This document shows positions 25,465 through 33,191 of a DNA stretch of 64,000 nucleotides, piece after piece. The notes under the pieces were generated by a model. It worked only from the letters and a program-made list of their open reading frames with translations, made no database searches and had not been told where the DNA came from. The stretch covers positions 248,001 through 312,000 of the forward strand of contig CAZWJF010000001.1 in the NCBI GenBank assembly GCA_964634325.1, in the 5' to 3' direction. Numbering within the stretch: position 1 is the stretch's first letter; every line of letters starts with the position of its first letter. Both the position numbers and the translations under genes were made by a program. This DNA comes from JAJXWB01 sp964634325. GTDB taxonomy: Bacteria; Pseudomonadota; Alphaproteobacteria; Rhizobiales; Beijerinckiaceae.

Positions 25465-27963
25465 TCAGCCCACGTTGCTCTTGACGGTCTCGATGAGCTG
25501 CTTGAGCGTGAAGGGCTTCGGCATGAAGCCGAAATCCTCGCCTTCGGGCAGATTCTTGGCGAATGCTTCTTCCGCGTAGCCGGAGACGAAGATCACCTTG
25601 GCCTTCACGCCGCGCTTGCGCAATTCGCCGAACATCGTCGGGCCGTCCATCTCGGGCATGACGACGTCGGAGACGATGAGGTCCACTTTCCCGTTGTTCT
25701 CTTCGACGACCTGCAGCGCCTCGACGCCGCTCGCCGCCTCCAGAACGGTGTAGCCCCGCGCCGATAGAGCGCGCGAGCCGAAGGCGCGCACGGCGTCTTC
25801 GTCCTCCACGAGCAGGATCACGCCCTGGCCGGTCAGATCGGCCGCCGGCTTGGCCGCCTCGGCCTTCGGAGCGATCTCCGCGGGATCGGCGATGTGCCGA
25901 GGCAGGAAAATGCGGAACGTCGTGCCTTTGCCGATCGTGGAATCGACGAAGACGAAACCGCCGGTCTGCTTGACGATGCCGTAGACCATGGACAGGCCGA
26001 GGCCCGTGCCCTTGCCCACTTCCTTGGTGGTGAAGAAGGGTTCGAAGATCTTCTCCTTCAGCTCGGGCGGAATGCCCGTGCCGGTATCGGAGACTTCGAG
26101 GAGCACATATTCGGCGGGCGCCAACAGGGGTTCGCGGTACCCGGCGCATTCGCCCGGGCTGACATTGGCGGTGCGCAGCGCGATCTTGCCGCCGTTCGGC
26201 ATCGCGTCGCGCGCATTGACGACCAGATTGACCACCACCTGCTCGAGCTGATTGAGGTCGGCCTTCACCAGCCACAGATCGCGCCCGTGCTTGAGTTCGA
26301 GGGCGATCTTTTCGCCGACGAGCCGGCGCATCAGCATCTGGAGGTCGGACAGCATGTCGTCGACCTGCAGCACCTGCGGGCGCAAAGTCTGCCGCCGCGA
26401 GAAGGCGAGAAGCTGACGCACGAGACCCGCCGCGCGATTGGCGTTCTGCTTGATCTGCATGATGTCCTGAAAGGACGGGTCGGTCGGCCTGTGGTTGGCG
26501 AGCAGCAAATCCGAGTAGCCGATGATCGCAGTCAGGACGTTGTTGAAATCGTGCGCGACCCCGCCGGCCAGCTGCCCGATGGCCTGCATCTTCTGCGATT
26601 GCGCGAAATTCTCCTGCAGCGCCCGTTGTTCGCTGGTGTCCAGCGCATAGAGCATGACGTCGGCGGTCTCGCTGGCTTCCTCCGCTGGCGCAAGAAACAG
26701 GCGCAGCGCCGGCCCGCCTTCCGCGCCGATGTCGAGCGGCGGCGTGTCGGCCTGTCCGCCGACGGTCGATTCGATGGCGTCGCGCACGGCGGCGGCGTCG
26801 CGGTCATGCAAGCCGGCGTAGATCGAGCGGGCGTTCTCCGGCCCTTTGAGCGCGGAAGGCAGGAGCTTGGCGAAAGCGGCGTTCGAGCGACGCACATTGC
26901 CCTGGCGGTCGAGCAGGGCGATAGCCATCGGCGTCGAATTGAAAAACCGGGCGAAGCGCACTTCGGCCGCGCGCAAATCCTCGGCGGGCTCTTCGCCGGA
27001 TGTGCGGTTGAGTACGAGCGTACGGGAATCCCCCGGCGCGCCGTCGCTCGAGAACGCGACCCGATGGAGCAGGCGCACTGGCAATCGTTGCCCGCCGCGC
27101 CGCTTGAGGTCGACGTCGATCTGCTCGGTCCGGACTTCGCTCGGCCCGCCGGCGACCGCGTCGAGGAGGGCGGCGCCGGAGCCGGCGATCATCTGCGACA
27201 GCTTCATGCCGCCGAGACCGACCTGAGCGAGGTCGTAATCCAGCCAGCTGGCGAGCGTTGCGTTCATGTAGGTAATGACGCCCGCGCTATTGGCGGAAAA
27301 GAAGCCGGCCGGCGCATGGTCGAGGAAATCGATGGCGTGCTGGAGCTCCTGGAACACGTTCTCGTGCCGCTCGCGCTCACGAGTGATGTCAGTCACGCTC
27401 CAGAGCGTCGCCCGCTTCGCCCCGAGCCGATCGAGCGGCCGCACACGAATGCGGTACCAGGCGACCGCGCCCTGACCGGTCAACGGCGTGGGAAGACGCA
27501 CTTCCTCGACGTTCCGCCGGTTTTCGCGGGCCGCCTGGGCGAGGCGGTAGATCGATTCGGAGACTTCCGGCGCGCCGGAGAACAGCCGCTCGACGGTGCG
27601 CAAATCGGCCAGACCGTGCGCCGAGGAAAGCGCGAGATAGGCCTCGTTGGCGTATATGACCCGGGAGTCTCCCTCGGTCACCAGCAATCCGTCGCCGCTC
27701 GTGTCGGCGACGACCTTGGTGATGTCGTTCTTGACGGATTGGCCGGAAAACTGGAGAAAACCCACCGCATAGCCGAAAAGCGCCAATATGCCGACCATGG
27801 CGAGCACGGCGAGGAGCGCCACAATGAGGCGGCTGGCGTGTTCGTGCGGCAGGAATGAAAACGCCGCCGCGGCCGCCACGAGCGCTGCGGCCAGGAGCAG
27901 GACGAGGCCTGGGCTGCCGGCTCGTTCGCTACGGTCGATGGCGGTGATCGGAGTTTCGTTCAT
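25465..27963 (-). CDS. cckA: Cell-cycle hybrid histidine kinase CckA
   Basis: This protein (832 residues from 27963, MNETPITAIDRSERA) has two N-terminal transmembrane helices, two or three PAS domains (VVADTSGDGLLVTEGD; HAIDFLDHAPAGFFSANSAG; RFFNSTPMAIALLDRQGN), a HisKA domain with GGVAHDFNNVLTAI (His at about residue 471), a HATPase domain (DTGTGIPPELKEKIFEPFFT) and a C-terminal receiver (SDVVMPEMDG, Asp at about 766). CckA feeds phosphate through ChpT to CtrA and CpdR, setting cell-cycle and flagellar gene expression. The start excludes a basic 20-residue extension to 28023. A CtrA box lies upstream in the shared gap with the FliO-like gene. Confidence 0.93.
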   Translation of the reverse strand: MNETPITAIDRSERAGSPGLVLLLAAALVAAAAAFSFLPHEHASRLIVALLAVLAMVGILALFGYAVGFLQFSGQSVKNDITKVVADTSGDGLLVTEGDSRVIYANEAYLALSSAHGLADLRTVERLFSGAPEVSESIYRLAQAARENRRNVEEVRLPTPLTGQGAVAWYRIRVRPLDRLGAKRATLWSVTDITRERERHENVFQELQHAIDFLDHAPAGFFSANSAGVITYMNATLASWLDYDLAQVGLGGMKLSQMIAGSGAALLDAVAGGPSEVRTEQIDVDLKRRGGQRLPVRLLHRVAFSSDGAPGDSRTLVLNRTSGEEPAEDLRAAEVRFARFFNSTPMAIALLDRQGNVRRSNAAFAKLLPSALKGPENARSIYAGLHDRDAAAVRDAIESTVGGQADTPPLDIGAEGGPALRLFLAPAEEASETADVMLYALDTSEQRALQENFAQSQKMQAIGQLAGGVAHDFNNVLTAIIGYSDLLLANHRPTDPSFQDIMQIKQNANRAAGLVRQLLAFSRRQTLRPQVLQVDDMLSDLQMLMRRLVGEKIALELKHGRDLWLVKADLNQLEQVVVNLVVNARDAMPNGGKIALRTANVSPGECAGYREPLLAPAEYVLLEVSDTGTGIPPELKEKIFEPFFTTKEVGKGTGLGLSMVYGIVKQTGGFVFVDSTIGKGTTFRIFLPRHIADPAEIAPKAEAAKPAADLTGQGVILLVEDEDAVRAFGSRALSARGYTVLEAASGVEALQVVEENNGKVDLIVSDVVMPEMDGPTMFGELRKRGVKAKVIFVSGYAEEAFAKNLPEGEDFGFMPKPFTLKQLIETVKSNVG

Positions 27964-28095
27964 GAACGGAAATCTTCTTCGACGGCGCGCGCCAGCAGAC
28001 TTCGCCGCTTCGGCGATTCGCAAGAGGATGGGGCTGGGCGGCGTCTATTGCAATCGGCGCAAAGCCTCATGCGCGGCGCGCCACAGGGCGGCTTG

Positions 28096-28111
28096 TTAAC
28101 CATGCATTAAC
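28096..28111. promoter_or_regulatory. CtrA binding box
   Basis: TTAA-CCATGCA-TTAAC is an exact match to the CtrA consensus TTAA-N7-TTAAC. It lies 79 bases before the FliO-like ATG and 133 bases before the cckA start. CtrA is the terminal regulator of the CckA pathway and activates flagellar genes, so either divergent gene could be its target. Confidence 0.75.
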
Positions 28112-28189
28112 CTTCTGCGCGGCGCCGCCGCTCACCATGATATTCTGTAAACTGCGCCGCATTCCGGCGTTCGAAGGCTGTCCTACATC

Positions 28190-29410
28190 ATGGCGTTTCT
28201 GACAAATAGTCTGGCCGACAACAAACCGCTGGCGATCGCGATCGCGATTATCGTGATCCTGCTCGGTCTGGCGCTGGTGGCGGTCATCTACCGCGCGCTT
28301 CGCGGAAACCGCATTCGGACGAGTTCGGCCCGCGGGCGGCAGCAGCGCCTGGGCGTCGTCGACACGCACGACATCGGCGCCGACCGGCAACTGGTGATCG
28401 TGCGGCGCGACAATGTCGAACATCTGATCCTGATCGGCGGACCGAACGACGTCCTGGTCGAGCCGTCGATCGTCCGTGCGGAAATGCGCGAGGGCCGCGG
28501 AGCCCGGGATCGCGAAACGGTCGCGCCGGCTTGGGCGGCCGGCGAAACGTCGCCCCCGGGCGTCGATCAGAGACCGCCGGCGCCCGAGCCGGCGCCGCCG
28601 CCGATCGAGGAGCCGCCGGCCAAAAAGCCCGAGCCGTCGCGCGAGACGTCCCGCCTGCCGGACCTTTTCTCGCGCGCCCGCAAGCCTCAGCCGACGCCGC
28701 CCGAGAAGCCGATTCCGCCCGACACCGCGAAATTGGGGCCGGTCGCCAAGCCGGAGCCGCCGCGCAAGCCGGAGCCGGCGATCAACGCAGACATAGCGCC
28801 GAAGGTCGAAGCGGCGCCGAAGGTCGAGCCGCCGCTCGCCAAGCCCGCCGCCGCTCTGGAACTCGACATGGACAAGCTCGCAGCGGCGCTCGCCGCTCCC
28901 GAGCCGCCGGCGCCTGCCGCGCTGAAACCGGATATCGCGCCTGCGCCGAAGGTCGAGCCGCCCAAATTCGAGCCGCCCAAACCTGCGACGCCCGCTCCCG
29001 CGCCCGCCAAGCCGGCGCCGGTCGAACCGCCGCCTGCGCCGCGTCCGCCTCCGCCGCCGTTCTTCCGTCGACCCGAGCCGCCGCCGGCGCCCGCTCCGCA
29101 GCCTGCGCCGCCTTCGGCTCCTCCGGCGATGGCGGCTACCGCGACCCCGCCGCGTCCGACGCCGCCGCCTCCTCCGGCGCCGGTCGAGCCTGCTCCGGTC
29201 GCGCCGAAACCGTCGGCGGCGCCTCCGCCTCCGCCGGCTGAAACCAAGCCGCAAGCGCCAGTTCCGCCGCCGGCTCCGGCGGCGCCTCCTCCGCCGGCGC
29301 CAGCGCCGGCCAAGCCCGAGGCACCGGCCCAGCCGAACGAACTGGACGCGCTCGCTTCGCTCGAGGAAGAGATGGCCAAATTATTGGGACGGCCCGGACC
29401 CGGCCGCTGA
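28190..29410 (+). CDS. FliO-like membrane protein with a very long proline-rich tail
   Basis: The product is 406 residues. A single helix near the N-terminus (LAIAIAIIVILLGLALVAVI) is followed by a small FliO-like domain (RLGVVDTHDIGADRQLVIVRRDNVEHLILIGG, DVLVEPSIVRAE). FliO helps assemble the flagellar export gate. The remaining 290 residues are low-complexity, rich in Pro, Ala and Glu/Lys (PPPAPRPPPPPFFRRPEP and similar), ending in an acidic helix (LDALASLEEEMAKLLG). FliO proteins are normally about 100-150 residues, so the tail is unusual. Being next to cckA and a CtrA box fits a flagellar role, but no other flagellar gene is here. Confidence 0.72.
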   Translation: MAFLTNSLADNKPLAIAIAIIVILLGLALVAVIYRALRGNRIRTSSARGRQQRLGVVDTHDIGADRQLVIVRRDNVEHLILIGGPNDVLVEPSIVRAEMREGRGARDRETVAPAWAAGETSPPGVDQRPPAPEPAPPPIEEPPAKKPEPSRETSRLPDLFSRARKPQPTPPEKPIPPDTAKLGPVAKPEPPRKPEPAINADIAPKVEAAPKVEPPLAKPAAALELDMDKLAAALAAPEPPAPAALKPDIAPAPKVEPPKFEPPKPATPAPAPAKPAPVEPPPAPRPPPPPFFRRPEPPPAPAPQPAPPSAPPAMAATATPPRPTPPPPPAPVEPAPVAPKPSAAPPPPPAETKPQAPVPPPAPAAPPPPAPAPAKPEAPAQPNELDALASLEEEMAKLLGRPGPGR

Positions 29411-29433
29411 TCGTCGAACTCGAATACAAAACA

Positions 29434-29464
29434 AAAGGGGCGGCCCGCGATGGGCCGCCCCTTT
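29434..29464. terminator. Bidirectional terminator between the FliO-like gene and dksA
   Basis: A 13-base perfect stem (AAAGGGGCGGCCC / GGGCCGCCCCTTT) with a five-base loop (GCGAT) lies in the 78-base convergent gap. A-rich DNA on the left and TTTCG on the right let it serve both strands. Confidence 0.85.
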
Positions 29465-29488
29465 CGATTCCAGCGGCGCGACGCCCGA

Positions 29489-29905
<417 letters not shown>

Positions 29906-30041
29906 TAGAGACTCACTCCCAGAACCCTAGACCAAAGTCGGCGCCTTATAGCGGCTAGCATGCGACCGCACAATGACGGTCGAAGGCTTGTGCGCAAGAA
30001 AGGCGCCGCCGCGGCTGGCGCGTTCCGGGACAGCGATGGCC

Positions 30042-31253
30042 TTACCCCATCGCCTTCTTCAGGTTCTCGTCGATCTTGTCCAAGAATCCCGTGGTCGACA
30101 GCCACTTCTGGTCGGGGCCGACCAGCAAGGCGAGGTCCTTGGTCATGTACCCGGATTCGACCGTCTCGATACAGACGCGTTCGAGTTCGTGAGCGAACAG
30201 CTTCAGCGCCATGTTGTCGTCCAGCTTGGCGCGGTGGGCGAGCCCGCGCGTCCAGGCGAAGATCGAGGCGATCGAGTTCGTCGATGTCTCGTGGCCCTTC
30301 TGGTGCTCGCGATAGTGTCGCGTCACCGTGCCGTGGGCGGCCTCCGCCTCGACCGTCTTGCCGTCCGGCGTCATCAGAACCGACGTCATCAGGCCGAGCG
30401 AGCCAAAGCCCTGCGCCACAGTGTCGGACTGCACGTCGCCGTCGTAGTTCTTGCAGGCCCAGACGTAGCCGCCCGACCACTTGAGCGAGGCGGCGACCAT
30501 GTCGTCGATCAGCCGGTGCTCGTACCAGATGCCCGCCGCCTTGAACCTGTCGGCGAATTCCGCGTCGAACACTTCCTGGAACAGATCCTTGAAGCGCCCG
30601 TCGTAGGCCTTGATGATGGTGTTCTTGGTGGAGAGATAGACCGGCCATTTGCGGTTGAGGCCGTAATTGAGCGAGGCGCGCGCGAAATCGCGGATGGATT
30701 CGTCGAGGTTGTACATGCTCATCGCGACGCCGGCGCCGGGGAACTTGAACACTTCCTTCTCGATGACCGTTCCGTCCTCGCCCTCGAACTTGATGGTCAG
30801 CCGCCCCTTGCCGGGCACCTTGAAATCGGTCGCGCGATAGATGTCGCCGTAGGCGTGGCGGCCGACGACGATCGGCTGCGTCCAGCCGGGCACGAGGCGC
30901 GGCACGTTGCGGCAGATGATCGGCTCGCGGAAGATCGTGCCGCCCAGAATGTTGCGGATCGTGCCGTTGGGCGACTTCCACATTTCCTTGAGGCCGAACT
31001 CCTTCACGCGGGCCTCGTCCGGGGTGATGGTCGCGCACTTCACGGCCACGCCGTACTTCTTGGTGGCCTCGGCCGCGTCGACGGTGATCTGGTCGTTGGT
31101 CTCGTCGCGCTTCTGGACGGAGAGGTCGTAATATTTGAGGTCGATGTCGAGATAGGGGTGGATCAGCTTGTCCTTGATGAAGGACCAGATGATGCGGGTC
31201 ATCTCGTCGCCGTCCATCTCGACGACGGGGTTCTCGACCTTGATCTTGCTCAT
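30042..31253 (-). CDS. icd: NADP-dependent isocitrate dehydrogenase, dimeric (eukaryote-like) type
   Basis: This enzyme (403 residues) oxidises isocitrate to 2-oxoglutarate in the TCA cycle. It starts MSKIKVENPVVEMDGDEMTR, and carries the family signatures PNGTIRNILGGTIFREPI, YDGDVQSDTVAQGFGSLGLM and AHGTVTRHYREHQKG. This is the subfamily II (mitochondrial-like) homodimeric form used by rhizobia. The start at 31253 is preferred over a GTG/ATG extension to 31283. A second, unrelated NADP-IDH (icd2) lies 1.9 kb away, which is unusual. Confidence 0.96.
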   Translation of the reverse strand: MSKIKVENPVVEMDGDEMTRIIWSFIKDKLIHPYLDIDLKYYDLSVQKRDETNDQITVDAAEATKKYGVAVKCATITPDEARVKEFGLKEMWKSPNGTIRNILGGTIFREPIICRNVPRLVPGWTQPIVVGRHAYGDIYRATDFKVPGKGRLTIKFEGEDGTVIEKEVFKFPGAGVAMSMYNLDESIRDFARASLNYGLNRKWPVYLSTKNTIIKAYDGRFKDLFQEVFDAEFADRFKAAGIWYEHRLIDDMVAASLKWSGGYVWACKNYDGDVQSDTVAQGFGSLGLMTSVLMTPDGKTVEAEAAHGTVTRHYREHQKGHETSTNSIASIFAWTRGLAHRAKLDDNMALKLFAHELERVCIETVESGYMTKDLALLVGPDQKWLSTTGFLDKIDENLKKAMG

Positions 31254-31573
31254 GACGACCTCGAATTTGCTGCGCTGCGGCAACGCGCTTTTCGGCGCTA
31301 TAGCACCGGCCGAGCAGGGGGCCTAGTCACGCTTTTGGCTCAGGCGCCTGTTTGATAGGCGCTGCGCCGCAGCGTTGCGGCTGCCGGCTCTCGTCCGTGC
31401 TTCGGCGCAAGCGCTCCGCCATCCGCCTTGGCGCGCGCGCGAACGCGAGCCATGATGTAACCAGTTGTGACAATTGTGATAATCGTGATTTGTGGCGCGC
31501 CGGCAACAGGTGTGCGCGCCGCCTGATGCTAAGCTTCGCGCAACAAAAACGAGAAATTCGACGGGGCAGCGAG
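31254..31573. other. 320-base intergenic region between icd and the outer-membrane protein gene
   Basis: The divergent gap must contain both promoters. Its left half is GC-rich without clear signals. Around 31450-31500 it turns AT-rich with three copies of a TTGTGA-like unit spaced nine bases apart. I see no RNA gene or short ORF with support here. Confidence 0.5.
31465..31495 (+). repeat. Nine-base-spaced TTGTGA repeats with an extended -10 element
   Basis: TTGTGA at 31465 and 31474, TCGTGA at 31483 and TTGTGG at 31490 follow one another; the first three have a period of nine bases. Within them, TGT-GATAAT (31475-31483) looks like an extended -10 for the downstream outer-membrane gene (ATG at 31574). 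The repeats may be regulator half-sites. Confidence 0.4.
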
Positions 31574-33094
31574 ATGATCGGCTTAGCGGACGCGCGACCC
31601 AACAGGTCGCCATCAATCATTGGGTCCGGGGTTTCGAGCCGGACGTTCGTGCGCTTTTTGCTCGCGGCGTTTGCGGCGTTCGCACTGTCGGCGTTCGCCT
31701 CCACCCCGTCCGTGGCGCGCGCCGGGCCGCCCGATGGCAGCGCTTGCAGTTGCGGTGGGGGCGTGACGGGAACCGTTTGCACGAACAGCGGCGGGATCGC
31801 GGCGTGTTCATGCAATCCTTCGACTGCGTCGGGAGGGACCTGCTCCTTCGGCGGCGTACCTTTCTACCTCACCTCCGAGGGTCAACGAATTAGCGAGTTG
31901 AGGGCTTCCATTCGAGGCCTGAGGCAGGCGATCCAAGATCTCCGCGATATGTCGCCTCTGACGATCACGCCCTTCGACGCCGCGAGAATTGGAACGGGCA
32001 TCCCCGCGCTTCAAGAACAGCTTGCGGCCGACGAGATGGAGCTGGCCCGGCTCGAACGCAACCTGCCGTCGCAATACGCGGAGACGCCGCGGCTCGACAG
32101 ACAGTCGTCGGATATTTTCGCGCTGGCGGACCGCGTTCTTCAACCCGCGACCTCGCTCCGTCCGAAACCGCATCTGGACAACGACCGCGTAAAGGTCAGC
32201 GTTTTCGGCAGTCTGGATGTGGAACGCACGTCGTCGTCGACCGTCGCCGGCTCGTCCTACACCGGGGCGCGCGTGCTCTCCGGCGGCGGCTCTACGACTT
32301 CGGCGCTCAGCGGCGGCGGGGTGAGCCTCGATCTCAGCGGGCCGATGAATCTCGGTCCGGACCGGAGCCTGCGCGTCGCCGCCGGCGCTTGGTTCGGCGT
32401 TTCGTCGAGCGCCGCGGCGCCTTCGCTCGCGAATGCGGCTGGCGGGGGAAGTCGCGCGAATGGCGTCATTTTCGGATTCGGCGTCGGCTATGGCGTGCGC
32501 GACAACTACATCGCAGCGACGATCGCCGGCGGTCCGAGCCGCGCATCCGCCTACACCAACGGCGCTGGAACGACCGGAAGCTTCGGAATGACCGCTCTGG
32601 TGGTCGATCTCGAGGGCGGCCACTCCTTCGCGCTGTGGGACGCCACAGCCGGCGCCCGAGCGCAGGCGAACGGATGGCGATACGTCAGCCTCAATCTTGC
32701 CGGGCATGTCGGCGTAGAGCATGCGCGCACCAACGCCTATGTCGACATTTTCGGTCAGTCGAACGGAATGGCCGGCGCCGACTCGTTGGTATTCGGCCCG
32801 CGCGCGCGACTGACCGCGCTGTATGTCACGAGCGGGGTCGCGTTTCGTCCCTTCGCCAAACTGAGCGTCGATTTCGCGCCTGGCGCGAAGCTTTGGGACT
32901 CGACCGCCGACACGGCGGCGACCGGCCTCACGCCGGTCGTCTTTCCCGGAGATCGGATACGGGCGCGGATCGAGAGCGGTCTCGACGTCACGCTCCGCGG
33001 CGGCGTCACGCTGTCGTCGAACGTACGGTACGAAGCGACGTCCACGTCGCGGACGATCGGGGGGCGTATCGCGCTGAAGGCGCCGATACTCTAG
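31574..33094 (+). CDS. Outer-membrane protein with autotransporter-like beta-barrel
   Basis: The product (506 residues from 31574) has a long signal sequence with hydrophobic core RFLLAAFAAFALSAFASTP and AxA cleavage (VARA). A Cys-rich Gly/Ser segment follows (CSCGGG, VCTNSGGIAACSCNPS, TCSFGG), then a coiled-coil (ISELRASIRGLRQAIQDLRD, LQEQLAADEMELARLERNL). The C-terminal 270 residues look like a barrel: alternating polar and hydrophobic strands (VIFGFGVGYGVRDNYIAAT, MTALVVDLEGGHSFAL) and a final strand GGRIALKAPIL. It could be a small autotransporter or porin-like adhesin. The Cys-rich neck is odd for an outer-membrane protein. Function unknown. Confidence 0.68.
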   Translation: MIGLADARPNRSPSIIGSGVSSRTFVRFLLAAFAAFALSAFASTPSVARAGPPDGSACSCGGGVTGTVCTNSGGIAACSCNPSTASGGTCSFGGVPFYLTSEGQRISELRASIRGLRQAIQDLRDMSPLTITPFDAARIGTGIPALQEQLAADEMELARLERNLPSQYAETPRLDRQSSDIFALADRVLQPATSLRPKPHLDNDRVKVSVFGSLDVERTSSSTVAGSSYTGARVLSGGGSTTSALSGGGVSLDLSGPMNLGPDRSLRVAAGAWFGVSSSAAAPSLANAAGGGSRANGVIFGFGVGYGVRDNYIAATIAGGPSRASAYTNGAGTTGSFGMTALVVDLEGGHSFALWDATAGARAQANGWRYVSLNLAGHVGVEHARTNAYVDIFGQSNGMAGADSLVFGPRARLTALYVTSGVAFRPFAKLSVDFAPGAKLWDSTADTAATGLTPVVFPGDRIRARIESGLDVTLRGGVTLSSNVRYEATSTSRTIGGRIALKAPIL

Positions 33095-33153
33095 GTCCGA
33101 ACGCCGCGCTGCGACGACGCCGGCTTCGGCTGGCGCGCGGAATTCAGATCGAA

Positions 33154-33185
33154 ACGCGGGCGCAGGCCTTAGCCGGCGCCCGCGT
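33154..33185. terminator. Convergent terminator between the outer-membrane gene and icd2
   Basis: ACGCGGGCGC and GCGCCCGCGT form a ten-base perfect stem, and the loop (AGGCCTTAGCCG) can itself pair GGC with GCC. CTTTG follows on the plus strand and TTTCG on the minus strand. It lies six bases after the icd2 stop. Confidence 0.65.
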
Positions 33186-33191
33186 CTTTGA

